A stretch of DNA of 42,934 bases from positions 1 through 42,934 of the forward strand of contig JAUCBJ010004700.1 in the NCBI GenBank assembly GCA_032718475.1, written 5' to 3'. Every line of letters begins with the position of its first letter. Positions within the stretch are counted from its first letter, which is position 1. Positions 31,901-41,581 of the stretch are shown one piece after another. The position numbers were made by a program, and so were the translations under genes. Source of the stretch: Nemertoderma westbladi (taxonomy: Eukaryota; Xenacoelomorpha; Nemertodermatida; Nemertodermatidae). Below the pieces are notes generated by a model that worked only from the letters and a program-made list of their open reading frames with translations, ran no database searches and had not been told where the DNA came from.

Positions 31901-34900
31901 AAGAGTTTGCAATCATCACAGTGAGATGCTGTTTTAACAGATATGTCAATACCACATTCAACTGTGTACCTCGCATTTGACCATAACGATTTTGCATCAT
32001 TCATATGTATGACAAGCATCTCATCCTTCTCATATGGAACTAAACTAGCTAATGCAGCCAACTCTAGTACTTTTGAAGTAATTTCCATTGATCCATGCAA
32101 AAGAAGACGCATTTTGTCATAAAAGCTAAGTGGTTGAGAAGGATCAACTGATGGCAGTATTATCAAATTCAAAACATTACTAATTTGTGAGATTATAGGA
32201 TCCCAGCACTGACCATATGATATTTTTATAATGTTGGCATCCATGATTAGCCCACTGTAAACCTTCAAAGGGACCATATTTCGCACAATTTCGATTGGAG
32301 CAAATGACCCACCAATTGTAATTAAAGATTCCCGTGTTGCCCTTTCAATAGGAGCTGCCTCTGCAAGCAATATTTTGCCCTTGCAACATACTCCTTCCAT
32401 GAATAATAATGGTTTTGGGAAGTCACGAAGAGTCACTGTAATTATACCCATAGTAGCAACTAGATACCTTGGTAAAAGTGTTGTAAATGCTTGCATGCTA
32501 TCCAAGGGGCTGTCACAATCCAACTCCTGTAATAATTTAATGGAATTTTCAACTCCAGAAAGGGAGCTGTCTGCTAAAGCAATTAAATTTATATTTGTTA
32601 CTTCTACATTCAGTATTGTTGGGGTATTTTTTACTATTCCATGATACATTTGCGACCTGTATGTATATATTCTGCTATTTTCTTCTTGTAGCTTCAAGCG
32701 AAGTGCATTTATTTTCGATATAGATAAAGCATCACCATACTGTTTTCTTAAGTATAGGATTTTTTCTTCCAAAAGATGATTCCTTTTAGTCGACTCTTTT
32801 TGCTCATCTTCCATTAATATATAATTTTCCCTTAGCCTTACCTCAAAGGGATCATCGGGTAATGTTAATTGAAGTTTATCAATCTTTAGATGCACATCAA
32901 GCATGATATTGTGTACTGCTCCAGGTGTAGTTTCAGAACGTTTTCTTAATAATTTTATGAGTTTTAAACAAGCCATCAATTCTGAGTGAGTTCTTGCAAA
33001 ATTATAACCATGCTCAAATGCAACATAAAAATGGCCTATATTAATTTCTAATGCCTTTGAAGCATTATGAAGTTCGGGAAATAAATTGCGTTCTGGCAGT
33101 GATTTGTTTAGAAGATTTAATTCGAGTTTGTTGATGATAATTTGTTCATAATCATCGAAACTAACTGAAAGTGATTTATTTTCATATTGAAACGATTTCT
33201 CAATTATATTAAAGGAACTATTTTTTACAACAATAGCAATTCTTGAGTGTCCAATTTGTCCAGATGTTTCTAAGTAAATACCTAAAATAGGCAACTTGGC
33301 ACAATAAGAAATTTGTTGACCATCAGATCTTTGTACATTGCTACCTTGAAGTATGTTGATTTGGTATTTGGAGAATATGGCCATCTTCTTGGCAAAATGA
33401 GTTAATGTCATATGTATCAAAGGAGACCATGTAATAATTATCTTGTCAGAGCTTGCATTCAGTGAAAACTTACTATCCCATAATTTAATATATATATCTA
33501 ACATGGTTGAAATCAATTTCCTTTCATTATCAAACATTAGTTCAACTTTAGTACCAAGTATTGATGTGGTCAATTGGTCAGATGTCTTATTTAAATGTAG
33601 TGTCTCCATATATAAGACAACAACTTCTGGTATATCATTACTGCAAAATGTAATTTTAGATTTTTCAACACTTAATTTTATTTCAGTGACATTCTGGCTA
33701 CTTGGTTCATTGTCTATTCCAGTATGTGATACTGAATGAAGGCTAAATTTATGTGGCTGTGAAGAAATACAAAGTAATGATTCATGTATAAAATCTAAAA
33801 GCTCATCAGAAATATTCAAATCAAATCCTGTGTCATGAAGATTAATGAACATACGTTTTTCATAATGACAATTATGAATTATTTTAATTAAAAGCGTTTC
33901 ATTTGTAAAACAGAGTAATGTTCTGTTGTCTTCATATACATTTTCACAGATTATATTGATGACTTCTAAACTAATATCTTTTGTTTTGGCTGCCAGTGTT
34001 GAATATTCAAAGTTTATTTTTCTGCAGATTACATTAATAAATGGATATTTAGTAATTATACCCGAAACAGTGGCATCATGGCAAGAACCTGATAACTGAA
34101 TTGAATTATCGAATTTACTTCCTTGAACAACATCTCTACGCCTACATGAATACAATATTTCATTGAGCTGTAGCTTGTCTTTTAAAACAACAAAGTATGT
34201 GCTTTCCCAACCCAAAACAGATTTACTAATATGTAGTTCAGGTGATTGTATATGAACACTTATCTTCAATTCTCGATTTTGGCTTTTAGTAAAACCAATC
34301 TTTAATTCTGCAAGTGTTCCACAATTTGACATCACATTGTCATCTATGAGATTGACATTAAATTTTGTGACCAGTATAGTAGAGTTACCATCTATTTGTT
34401 TTGCCATAGTCAATGATTGCAATGTGAAATTCAACATTCGTCTAATACCAGTACTTATAATGTTATTATATAGAGTCATCTGAAAATCGTCACAATCTAT
34501 GTGACACTTGTACCCATTTTTTATATTGTGGCGAGTTTTATTACACCAGGCTAAATCTACTAATAGCTTACTATATGCCATTGAAGCTATATCCTCAATT
34601 TCATCATGGAATTTAACTAAAATACTATCAACAGAAATGGCTATAGAGTGATTAATATAAGATGAGAAAATTAGCATCCTGGAAAAACATATATTGGAGA
34701 TAACATCTTTGTTTTCAAATATATGTTTCAGTTGCCCACTAACATTGGCGAAATGCAAGCAGCATAAAGTGGTCAACAGATTGATTAGTATGTACAATAT
34801 GAATGACATCATATTCTGCACCCATCGTCCATTACCAGTTGTAACTGATTGATCTTCCATTTCAGATGCATTGCGAGTTTCTTTTACATGGTAGGTTACT

Positions 34901-35175
34901 TTCATATTTTTTACTAAGAGCACCATTGGCCTATAATGGTGGCCAAATTTTATAATGCAAAAGGCTATACATAATTCATTAATTATCACTTTAACCTGAG
35001 AAGATTGAATAGAAACACCCTTTAAACATAAGAATCCAAAGCCATGTATATCCATTTCAATTACCTTTTTTCTTTGCAAGACATATTTCAATATACACCA
35101 TAAAAGTAAAGGTAGTAAATAACCACTAATGACTATCGCAGAAAGTATTAATATGATACATATAAACAATGACAT
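28954..35175 (-). CDS. BLTP2: BLTP2 (KIAA0100/hobbit) bridge-like lipid transfer protein
   Basis: A single open frame of 2073 codons; human BLTP2 is somewhat over 2200 residues, so this is near full length. An N-terminal hydrophobic segment (about residues 2-30) is the expected membrane anchor. Diagnostic conserved stretches: DDPFEVRLRENYILMEDEQK (about 775), CWDP (about 985), GNPNDHHSV (about 1108), the region with TLKWLDVF and RPIKRG (Fmp27 GFWDK-type, about 1165-1235), SRCSCQAFYTSYS (about 1550), QLIVEIVNNIVLYVEP (about 1620), a coiled coil (about 1637-1695), VGGISVKEHFEINV (about 1845) and VPLIVSYKGERNIED near the C-terminus, ending in a Lys-rich tail. Known family role: rod-shaped proteins moving phospholipids at ER contact sites with other membranes. 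Odd: no intron interrupts it, unlike vertebrate orthologues. Confidence 0.93.
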   Translation of the reverse strand: MSLFICIILILSAIVISGYLLPLLLWCILKYVLQRKKVIEMDIHGFGFLCLKGVSIQSSQVKVIINELCIAFCIIKFGHHYRPMVLLVKNMKVTYHVKETRNASEMEDQSVTTGNGRWVQNMMSFILYILINLLTTLCCLHFANVSGQLKHIFENKDVISNICFSRMLIFSSYINHSIAISVDSILVKFHDEIEDIASMAYSKLLVDLAWCNKTRHNIKNGYKCHIDCDDFQMTLYNNIISTGIRRMLNFTLQSLTMAKQIDGNSTILVTKFNVNLIDDNVMSNCGTLAELKIGFTKSQNRELKISVHIQSPELHISKSVLGWESTYFVVLKDKLQLNEILYSCRRRDVVQGSKFDNSIQLSGSCHDATVSGIITKYPFINVICRKINFEYSTLAAKTKDISLEVINIICENVYEDNRTLLCFTNETLLIKIIHNCHYEKRMFINLHDTGFDLNISDELLDFIHESLLCISSQPHKFSLHSVSHTGIDNEPSSQNVTEIKLSVEKSKITFCSNDIPEVVVLYMETLHLNKTSDQLTTSILGTKVELMFDNERKLISTMLDIYIKLWDSKFSLNASSDKIIITWSPLIHMTLTHFAKKMAIFSKYQINILQGSNVQRSDGQQISYCAKLPILGIYLETSGQIGHSRIAIVVKNSSFNIIEKSFQYENKSLSVSFDDYEQIIINKLELNLLNKSLPERNLFPELHNASKALEINIGHFYVAFEHGYNFARTHSELMACLKLIKLLRKRSETTPGAVHNIMLDVHLKIDKLQLTLPDDPFEVRLRENYILMEDEQKESTKRNHLLEEKILYLRKQYGDALSISKINALRLKLQEENSRIYTYRSQMYHGIVKNTPTILNVEVTNINLIALADSSLSGVENSIKLLQELDCDSPLDSMQAFTTLLPRYLVATMGIITVTLRDFPKPLLFMEGVCCKGKILLAEAAPIERATRESLITIGGSFAPIEIVRNMVPLKVYSGLIMDANIIKISYGQCWDPIISQISNVLNLIILPSVDPSQPLSFYDKMRLLLHGSMEITSKVLELAALASLVPYEKDEMLVIHMNDAKSLWSNARYTVECGIDISVKTASHCDDCKLFNMPNLNLVIEMQWSTAHGNPNDHHSVYPCAPDKVPYSHNEQIHDSYALFRSQALTVSISFSSGNSAEISTSCFFSSTLKWLDVFRGLVTSTSRPIKRGPIYHTLKQSKVSLGQIIKRWHITATVPKLDVQYWLSSSQYNGLEATVKLLQFDATLSKEYREWNDDLKRKQFPVTKIEKHSINLDDICMDLHNESYDLNQEKRFLFTLKQFQYNRETLDGGVSFDIEDVHSLDLKPSHKFILNDICLHWNSWNRSLVFKIYDVYSRTQSMKHNLSVDALKLAKLDVDISSYSECKSRTSMATDEISENIGMLQRLLDDVPSKFMGFCEDDDSGNAPLSRLSVNDDDVSQCNWLIEISNSQVCFSPDECSGCLLLAVASARILRQTHIPVWKDKRPYGKVSWVGKFSGLQYFASVGKSTNADAMPWLNTVSVRERENTGFSEGVGGFVNPERESLGPLQRIVSRCSCQAFYTSYSQHIDISVPIPPRPDSCYASIGSHPLSPTDNTPGPPSDCFTLVHNDIFACTNAHQYQLIVEIVNNIVLYVEPLQRAAHEKAQQLRFNLQLMEGSTGNCLKHIKKHITDLQNSLRKKIRMSSQIENEIYRLQGDLSGYAFDAKFSDAYDNLITQSHSTKRAISEISDELNIAIGCYKEYMHNEETKLHPLPDIYSTRSNTIRFAKATWKLTDHDGQLDIGEFCINNFAYSKTSTIDDSLAHLFETRSFFINNLMPNSAYKQVLRPRDENPGSGSTGLRVYCKQMPNVGGISVKEHFEINVMPLVLQIEYNFYRKLWAYFFHKTPLSPDSPFDSDNDTSDTMSIRSGDDVSIASSGAVSTTMSVEDTKPSRKRMRQQKQTTAMETKTTTDVEKMTLRAAKNHMFQNITIPAVPLIVSYKGERNIEDIENIILEVPTLTYHSKTWRWIDFASAVKKDIRGDLLTQAISRKLGWKGWKPRHQPHDSQSEENAKRLLGLFEPKTTKKKPKRKNST

Positions 35176-35735
35176 ATTTGTAGAGGTTCAACAACAACAA
35201 CTGGCTTCCAAATTATTAGTCTTGTTGTTGGTCGGTGACGATAAATAAAATAAATAGTTTAGTAATCGCAACTGTATTAGACTATAATTATACCGGTAGT
35301 AGCATGACTTTAAATATTAGTCTTACAGGTAGTTAGGCCCAATGAATAAAACATAAAGAAAGATAAACCTACTCCTACCTACTTGACCTACTGATAGACC
35401 TAATGGCAATCATAAATAAATATAATGGCTGAATAATTTATATATACACAAATCAAATCATACCTATATGTTACAGTGTTATGTAATTATGTATATGTAT
35501 AATGCAAGAAATCCATACTGACATATATACGCTTATTGCACCCTGTAAAAAACTTGATACCGGTATATAGTGCAGTAGGATAGTTAACAATCTGCACCAG
35601 GCTGTCAGGCAGCCAGGTTAAAAACAATATGATTTAATTAATTGCATTAACATTAAAACTACTTAGCTGCTTAGATGCTTTACTACTGTACTACTTAGAA
35701 AGATTTAAAATAAAAAATAGTGGAAACTGCTAACA
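35176..35735. other. Upstream region of BLTP2
   Basis: The promoter should lie here, on the minus strand, but no TATA box or other element can be singled out. AT-rich with scattered TACCGGTA and AGGCCTA words. No other gene seen. Confidence 0.4.
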
Positions 35736-35912
35736 TACTACTACTACTACTACTAGGTCGAGCGAACTCAGACAGTGGAAATGAGATCCTTCCAGGCTTC
35801 CTGATTCTCCATAGTTGTCGCAATTTCGTTTCTCCCAAGTTCAGCATCCCTTTCAAGTTGATCTATAGGCCTATATGATATGGCCGGTCGTGCACGGGCT
35901 TTCCATGAGTTG
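35736..35912 (-). pseudogene. 3' end of a third LINE with (TAG)n tail
   Basis: Minus strand encodes RPAISYRPIDQLERDAELG and MENQEAWKDLISTV, then TGA at 35768-35770, followed shortly by a (TAG)n tail (35736-35755). This is the usual C-terminal pattern of endonuclease-RT LINEs (xxLxRDxxL ... MxxxxxWxxLI). Only the last 50 or so codons remain. Confidence 0.65.
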
Positions 35913-36387
35913 GTTTCCATGAGTATGTTTTTTTTTTTTTGTTAAAATGAGGTGTGCGCGTTTTTTGCGGTGCATGCGCGGTATATTGTCCAATATTATA
36001 TTGCGCGGGTGAAAAATTGTGCGCAGGCATTGTGCGCAGTTCAGTGGTGGTTTGCAGCCTGGTACCTGACAGTCGGGGAGAAGTTCAAATTTCAACTGAG
36101 TTGAAATTTAAAACTTTTTTTTAAATTCAACTTTTAAGTTGTAAATTCAACTCTAAAATGGCAGGAGTCACAGAAGGCCCCCAAGATGTGACAGAAGGGG
36201 TGTTTTTATTGTTTTTATGGATGTTAAGTCGAAAAATTAACCCTCATTACCGATAGAATAACAACTTTCACCGTCGGGAACACTTTTTTTAAAACATTTT
36301 AATTGATTACATTTGCAAATTAGCTGAAATACAACGGGAATTTATTCGATGTATTTAATTACCGCTGAATGTCATAATTATTATACA

Positions 36388-37686
36388 CAGGGGCGGTTCT
36401 AGGATTTTGCTTGGGGGGGGGGGGGGGGCAAAATATTTAATTTGCTGAAATCAATTTTTCGGACTTGTAAATGGCTCCACGCAAGCAGTGGAGTCCAATC
36501 TGGACAAGTTTATAAACGCCAGCGTAAAACGTTCAAAAAAAAACATTCCCAACAACAACTTTGTCTAAACCCGTCTATGTCTAATTATCTAATTATTTAG
36601 TTAATGGAAGGGTCGTAGCCGTCAGTTGGTGGTAACCCGTATCGTTCCAAAGATGTGGAGGAGAGACGTGACGTGTGTGGCACTCTTTTCAATTAATTTG
36701 TAATGATATCGTTTATTGTTTTGGTTAGTTAGGTTTCGGTATGGATGGAGATGGTGTTCTGCGCAATAAAATAATTAACTTATATTTAATTATTTAAGAG
36801 GCAATATATATACTTTAGTATTTTTAGCCGTACAAACTTTCATAACATATGTGTTTGTGGAAAATAAGTAATTAAATGACAGACTGAATTTAATTTTACT
36901 TAAATGCAATGGGCCATTATTTGTATTTTTAACCCTGTTGAAAATTATTAATTCAGACTATTTTAATTGCAAAATTATATTACAGATATTAAGAAATTTA
37001 CTGCTTAAAAACTGAATTTCAAAGCGACTGATTTCCAGTGACCATACCATGGACCAATCGCAGGAGACATCTACCTTCTCACCTGTGACACCTTCACATG
37101 TGCAATGTGGAAAGACAGTGCTGAAAGGCTATGCAACCAATACAGAACCAACCTGTATGTATGTTTGTATGTTGGATTGACAAAATTTCTAGCATCAATA
37201 AGCTAAACTTGGAACTACCATTATACTATCAGCTGGCTATGATGCCACTGCTGCTCAAATTTTGGCGCCCCTTAGAAGGTGCCCCCCTTCTGCACGCCAC
37301 TGCACGGTGGAGAAGACGTTTCGGAAACAAGCTACAGTTCGTCGCGGCCCCCAATGAAAAAAAATAAACAAAAGGAAACATTAAAAAAAATATTATACTT
37401 TGAAAAAATTTCCCGATTTTTTTCCCGAATTCCCAAAGTTCCAGAATTTTACAAAAATATCAGAGTGTTTTATAATGGATATCCCCGGGTAGTAACTAAA
37501 TTTTGAAAAAAAAATAGAAGTCTTTTCCCAGAGAGGTCTGTTTTCGAGCAAGTCGGTACCCACTGGTACGGATTTACCACATTACCTTTCGCTAGGGAGG
37601 GGGCAAAGCTCCCCCCTCCCCCCAATATACCTGGGGAGGGGCAGATGCCCCATTGCCCCCCCCCCCCCCCTCTAGAACCGCCACTG
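36388..37686. mobile_element. hAT-like non-autonomous element remnant
   Basis: Left end CAGGGGCGGTTCTAG and right end (reversed) CAGTGGCGGTTCTAG form inverted repeats. Both run into homopolymers: 16 G at 36413-36428 and 15 C at 37656-37670. An internal TGCACGCCACTG (37291-37302) looks like another hAT-type end, suggesting a composite. No 8-bp target duplication (ATTATACA versus TCTACCGA) and no transposase are seen. Confidence 0.45.
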
Positions 37687-38090
37687 TCTACCGAGCATCA
37701 CCATCCTGTCCCATAATAACTTCGCAGCGGCTTTGTGTCGACGGTCGAAAAGTGGCCATACAGTAGTGCTTTTTTTCTGACCTTCGTCCTGGAACCCCAC
37801 GCAGCCGGGTACTATACAGCTATACACCGGCTTTCATTGCAGTAAAGAAAAGTGTAGGAGCCGTATAACCGCGGTATAATCAGTTTTCAGATCTAGCTCC
37901 TCTACTAATTTATTATGCCCTAGATTAATTAAATAAAACACGGCAAAGATAGGTGGAATATTCTGATATTCAATTAAAGGGATATTGCGTTAGAGAAACT
38001 GTGATAGGCAAAACAGAAGTAGGCCTAAGCAGCTAGGCTTGTACAGTCTGCAGTCTGATAGTTGTAGCTAGAATAATTGCTGAATTGCAT
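37687..38090. other. Non-coding spacer
   Basis: Nothing supported in this stretch: no long frame, repeat or RNA gene. Confidence 0.5.
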
Positions 38091-38133
38091 CGGATCGGAT
38101 CGGATCGGATCGGATCGGATCGGATCGGATCGG
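38091..38133. repeat. (CGGAT)n microsatellite
   Basis: More than eight uninterrupted CGGAT units. Confidence 0.97.
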
Positions 38134-38164
38134 ACGGCATCTGACATATAATTCTACCTCACCA

Positions 38165-38694
38165 TGCAGACCCATGCATCATGCTGCATGAAGGACTTTT
38201 AGCAGTTTCAACAGCCCTTTGCAGCATTTATCATGCTGCACAAAGGCGTCTGAACAGTTTCAACAGCTATTTTCGGCATTCTCATATTGCACAAAGCCCT
38301 CTGAACAACTTCAAATGTTATTTTCAGCATTTATGCTGCATGAAGGACTTTGAACAGTTTTATAACTTTCAACAGCAATTTTCAGCAATTCTCATGTTGC
38401 ACGAAGCCATCTGAACAATTTCAACTGTTATTTTCAGCATTTATCATGCGGCATGAAGAACTCTGTGAACAGTTTTATCAACTCTTTTCAGCTTTTCAGT
38501 AATTCACATTCTGTGCGAATGCCTGAAAGTTTCAAAACTTATTTTCAGTCTTTCTCAAGCTGCTCGAAGACCTCTGAACAGTTTCAACAGCTCTTTTCAG
38601 CATTTATCATGATGTACAAAGGTCTCTGAGCAGCTTTGAGAGATCTTTTATCTATTTTTCAAACTGTGCGAAGGCCCCTGGGCAGTTTTATCAG
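38165..38694. repeat. Degenerate ~51-bp tandem repeat, left part
   Basis: About ten diverged units with the order ATGCTGCACAAAGG, CTCTGAACAGTTTCAAC, TTTTCAGCATTTATC. Spacings of the GCA(C)AAAGG motif are 49-61 bp (38186, 38238, 38289, 38338, 38399, 38451). Unrelated in sequence to the 49-bp minisatellite. Continues after the inserted element at 39656. Confidence 0.85.
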
Positions 38695-39655
38695 GGGTGC
38701 ATGTAAAGAGCGGACTGCGGACTACGGACTGCGGTTTGCCGAAATCCACGCGGTTAATTTGAATTATCGACTTCCAAACTAAGAATCCGTTCTTTGTTGT
38801 CTGGACAAATGGCGGACTGAAGCCGGCAAATTGTAACCTGATTGGCTCAATCATTTACATAGGTTGAAAGGGAACTTAAAGAATGAATCATCCCATTGCA
38901 GCATTGGCTTTTAAATGTTTACCATTGCGCAACAAGGATAACAGGTACATAACAAGTATAACAAGTAATACAGGAAATAATTATCCTATACAGTAATTAC
39001 TTGCACTGTTGATTAAGGAACTACTACTAGTGGCGAACCTATACCTACTGAGGACTAGTGGCGGACCTACCTCTACTCTAAATACAGTAGTAATCAGGTA
39101 ATATTTTCCTAAACTTTCACATCAAGGCACTATCATCTTACGTAAGCCTGGATGTATTATAGTAAGTTTAGTTTTGGACGTTTAAGAATAGGCCTACTAC
39201 ACGTGCAATACGGCCGCCATCGATTACGTTACTTATTATACTTAGTTTTAGTTTGAATTAATCGAAAACTTCAACCGGTAGCCGGTAGGCCAACAGTACA
39301 TGCCTGCTGACGGCATAGCTTAATTGATACCGCACCTGTAGGCCTACTTAATTACTTACAGTATAATTATACTGTAGTAATGTTGGGATATTGTTTGTGT
39401 TTCCCCATCTTATGTGTCACAATGAAAACATTTAACTTAAGCCAATAAGAGGAATCAGGAAAGTTCCCTTTGGGCCTATGTAAATGATTGAGCCAATCAG
39501 GTTACAATTTTCTGGCATTATTCCGCCATTTGTCCAGACAACAAAGAGCGGATTCTTACATTATAATGCTATAAATTCAAATTGACCGCGCATATTTGGG
39601 CTTTTAATTGACAATTCGCAGTCCGTAGTCCGCAGTCCGCTCTTTACATGCACCC
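38695..39655. mobile_element. 961-bp DNA transposon/MITE with long inverted repeats
   Basis: Ends GGGTGCATGTAAAGAGCGG / CCGCTCTTTACATGCACCC; the outer 39 bases are perfect inverted repeats, and similarity extends, with indels, to about 200 bases (both arms contain TTTGTTGTCTGGACAAATGG and AACCTGATTGGCTCAATCAT or their complements). A 10-bp direct repeat GTTTTATCAG flanks it (38685-38694 and 39656-39665). Long TIRs and a 9-10 bp target duplication fit Mutator-like elements. No transposase frame, so non-autonomous. It sits inside the ~51-bp repeat. Confidence 0.85.
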
Positions 39656-39900
39656 GTTTTATCAGTTCTTTTCAGTTTTTCTCATGATACATGATACCCT
39701 CTGAACAATTTCAACTGCACTTTTCAGCATTTATCATGCTGCACAAAGGACTTTGAACAGTTTTAGTAGCTCTTTTTTAGTATTTAACATGCTGCGCGAA
39801 GGCCTGAATAGTTTCAAAAGCTCTTTCCAGTATTTAAAATGCAGCAAGAATGTCGCTAACTTAAGCGTTTTGACAGCTCGTTTCAGTATTTGTGATGCTA
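39656..39900. repeat. Degenerate ~51-bp tandem repeat, right part
   Basis: Same unit as 38165-38694 (ATGCTGCACAAAGG, TTTTCAGCATTTATC), four to five diverged copies, resuming after the inserted element. Confidence 0.8.
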
Positions 39901-39958
39901 CTTGAAGGTCTCTAAATAGATTTGGTGGGGTTGAAATGAATATAAGAACCCAGCGTTC

Positions 39959-40201
39959 ATGTCAATATTGACATTAGATGTCAATATTGACATGCAATAA
40001 AACATATCATTAAAATTATTACAAACAACAATATACAAATATACATTGGTTGGATTCAACAATATTTTAATTAAAATAGATATTCTCTTTACAAAAAAAC
40101 ATTTTCTACTTTTCAAATCACAATATTTAAAAAATTTATGATCAAAACATGTCAATATTGACATCATGTCAATTTTGACATGGAACATGTCAATATTGAC
40201 A
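39959..40201. repeat. Cluster of 16-bp palindromes
   Basis: ATGTCAATATTGACAT, a perfect palindrome, at 39959-39974, 39978-39993 and 40149-40164; near-perfect copies at 40166-40181 and 40187-40201. Two sit on the left and three on the right of an AT-rich centre. They could be subterminal repeats of a small element or protein-binding sites. Confidence 0.9.
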
Positions 40202-40244
40202 AAGTGCCCGACTGTCAGTTGAAAATAGAACTTCTCCCCGACTG

Positions 40245-40685
40245 CCTGACCGCCTGAATAGGGCCTACTGCCAGACTGCAATAGGCAGATAGGGCCGAAT
40301 ATATATCTTTATCAGAAAGCCCATCCATTCCCTTCCAGCCTTCCCTTACTCTAGCTGTCTAGCTCTAGCAGGTACTGTAGCTGTAGCTAGGCAGGCCTAG
40401 CCTAGTCGCCTAGTCTACAAGTCTAGCTGTCTAGGCCTGTCAGCCTGTTGCTATTCACTATTGTCCAAGGACTACTATACTACAGGACTGGCATACTGCC
40501 TGATCCGACTTCGCTAGCGAAGTCCATTCATTTCATACTGCAGTATTGCTGTAAGTTGTACTGCTACTGTAGAATGATTTATTATACCAGTGCAGTATCT
40601 GAGTGTATACATAACCTACAAACACAGAAACAGACAGATTGACAGTTTTGCTGGTTTAGTTATAGTATACTACTACCACTACTAT
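40245..40685. other. CTAG-rich non-coding stretch
   Basis: 40350-40445 is dense in CTAG and GTCTAG words. GACTTCGCTAGCGAAGTC at 40507-40524 is a perfect 18-bp palindrome. A short trinucleotide run (TACTACTACCACTACTAT) at 40667-40684 is the tail of the LINE fragment that follows. No gene. Confidence 0.55.
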
Positions 40686-40766
40686 GATCGGCATGCTGCA
40701 TTGCAGCTGCATTTTTAAGAATGCTGTGCCGGCTTGTCAACAAAATTGCACCGCCACAACTCCCTA
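40686..40766 (-). pseudogene. 81-bp LINE 3' end, copy C
   Basis: Minus strand matches the last 80 bases of LINE copies A and B: GGCGGTGCAATTTTGTTGAC, CCGGCACAGCATTC and AATGCAGCTGCAATGCAGC, ending GCATGCCGATC plus a (GTA)n-like tail. An extreme 5' truncation of the same family. Confidence 0.85.
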
Positions 40767-40980
40767 TAACTCAGTTATAGGGCAGTAGGGAGTTAGGATA
40801 GATAGGTTCTTAGTTATAGTCCTACCGCTGGTATATCGCTGGGGAATAGTAGTTACCACATTAACTACTATACTAGTTACCTAATACAGTAATCAGGTAA
40901 TAGGTATTTTAGGTCTGAAGGTGCCGTATTACTGTATTACAACATTCTGACGTTAGGCTAAACTACTAAGAGAACACGAA

Positions 40981-41360
40981 GTGGGGACTTCGCGCAGCAC
41001 GAAGTTGGCAGAGCCTTAGCGAATTGACACTGTTAGGGGGTAGGTCAATTTATGCAAATAGTCACGTTGGCCCTCTAGCGGCAGACTGGAGAACTGCAGA
41101 TGGATTCGCCTCCTTTGAAAGTCACAGCTAATGGTCTAATACATATCTGCCAAGTTTCAGCTTAAACGGATTAAAAGCAAAGAAATGGGAGGGCATTTAA
41201 TGTTTAGACATGTGGCCCTCTAGCGGGAGACCATTGCACTGATGGTGTCTGAAAGTCTCTCAAAAATCTCAACTTTTGCTCATATTGATACCTACAAATT
41301 TTCAACTTGGCAGCTTTAAATCCGACAAAGTTATTAGCATGTCAAAATCGTAACGACGAC

Positions 41361-41429
<69 letters not shown>

Positions 41430-41527
41430 AACGACGACGACGACGACGACAACTATTTGCATAAATTGACCCACCCCCTAACAGTGTCAATTCGCTAAGG
41501 CTCCGCCAACTTCGTGGCTCGCCCCAC
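40981..41527. mobile_element. MITE with ~75-bp inverted repeats around an (ACG)n array
   Basis: Left arm 40981-41061 and right arm 41453-41527 are inverted copies (GTGGGG edge, CACGAAGTTGGC/GCCAACTTCGTG, GAATTGACACTGTTAGGGGG, TCAATTTATGCAAATAG) with few mismatches and one small indel near the edge. The centre has CCCTCTAGCGG repeats and the trinucleotide array. No target duplication seen and no coding capacity. Confidence 0.75.
41353..41452. repeat. (ACG)n microsatellite
   Basis: About 33 ACG units with a few ACA interruptions. Open frames of poly-Asp (plus) and poly-Arg (minus) across it are artefacts. Confidence 0.97.
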
Positions 41528-41581
41528 AAGTTCAGAAGTTAATTATTATTAATACATTATTACGCAGTTAGGCATATTATG

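Larger units (their letters stand above)
36070..40244. mobile_element. Possible 4.2-kb DNA transposon with nested insertions
   Basis: CAGTCGGGGAGAAGTTC at 36070-36086 is matched in inverse orientation at 40228-40244; similarity continues inward for about 30 bases (TTTCAACTGA). CCTGA directly precedes the left end and directly follows the right end, a candidate 5-bp target duplication. No transposase gene inside. Alternative: two unrelated copies of one short repeat in opposite orientation. Confidence 0.35.

Noticed and set aside
37131-37506. Frames of 78 and 75 codons inside the hAT-like remnant
   Set aside because: They cross the internal transposon end and show no transposase or other motif.
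41302-41529. Poly-Arg and poly-Asp frames
   Set aside because: Direct readings of the (ACG)n microsatellite.
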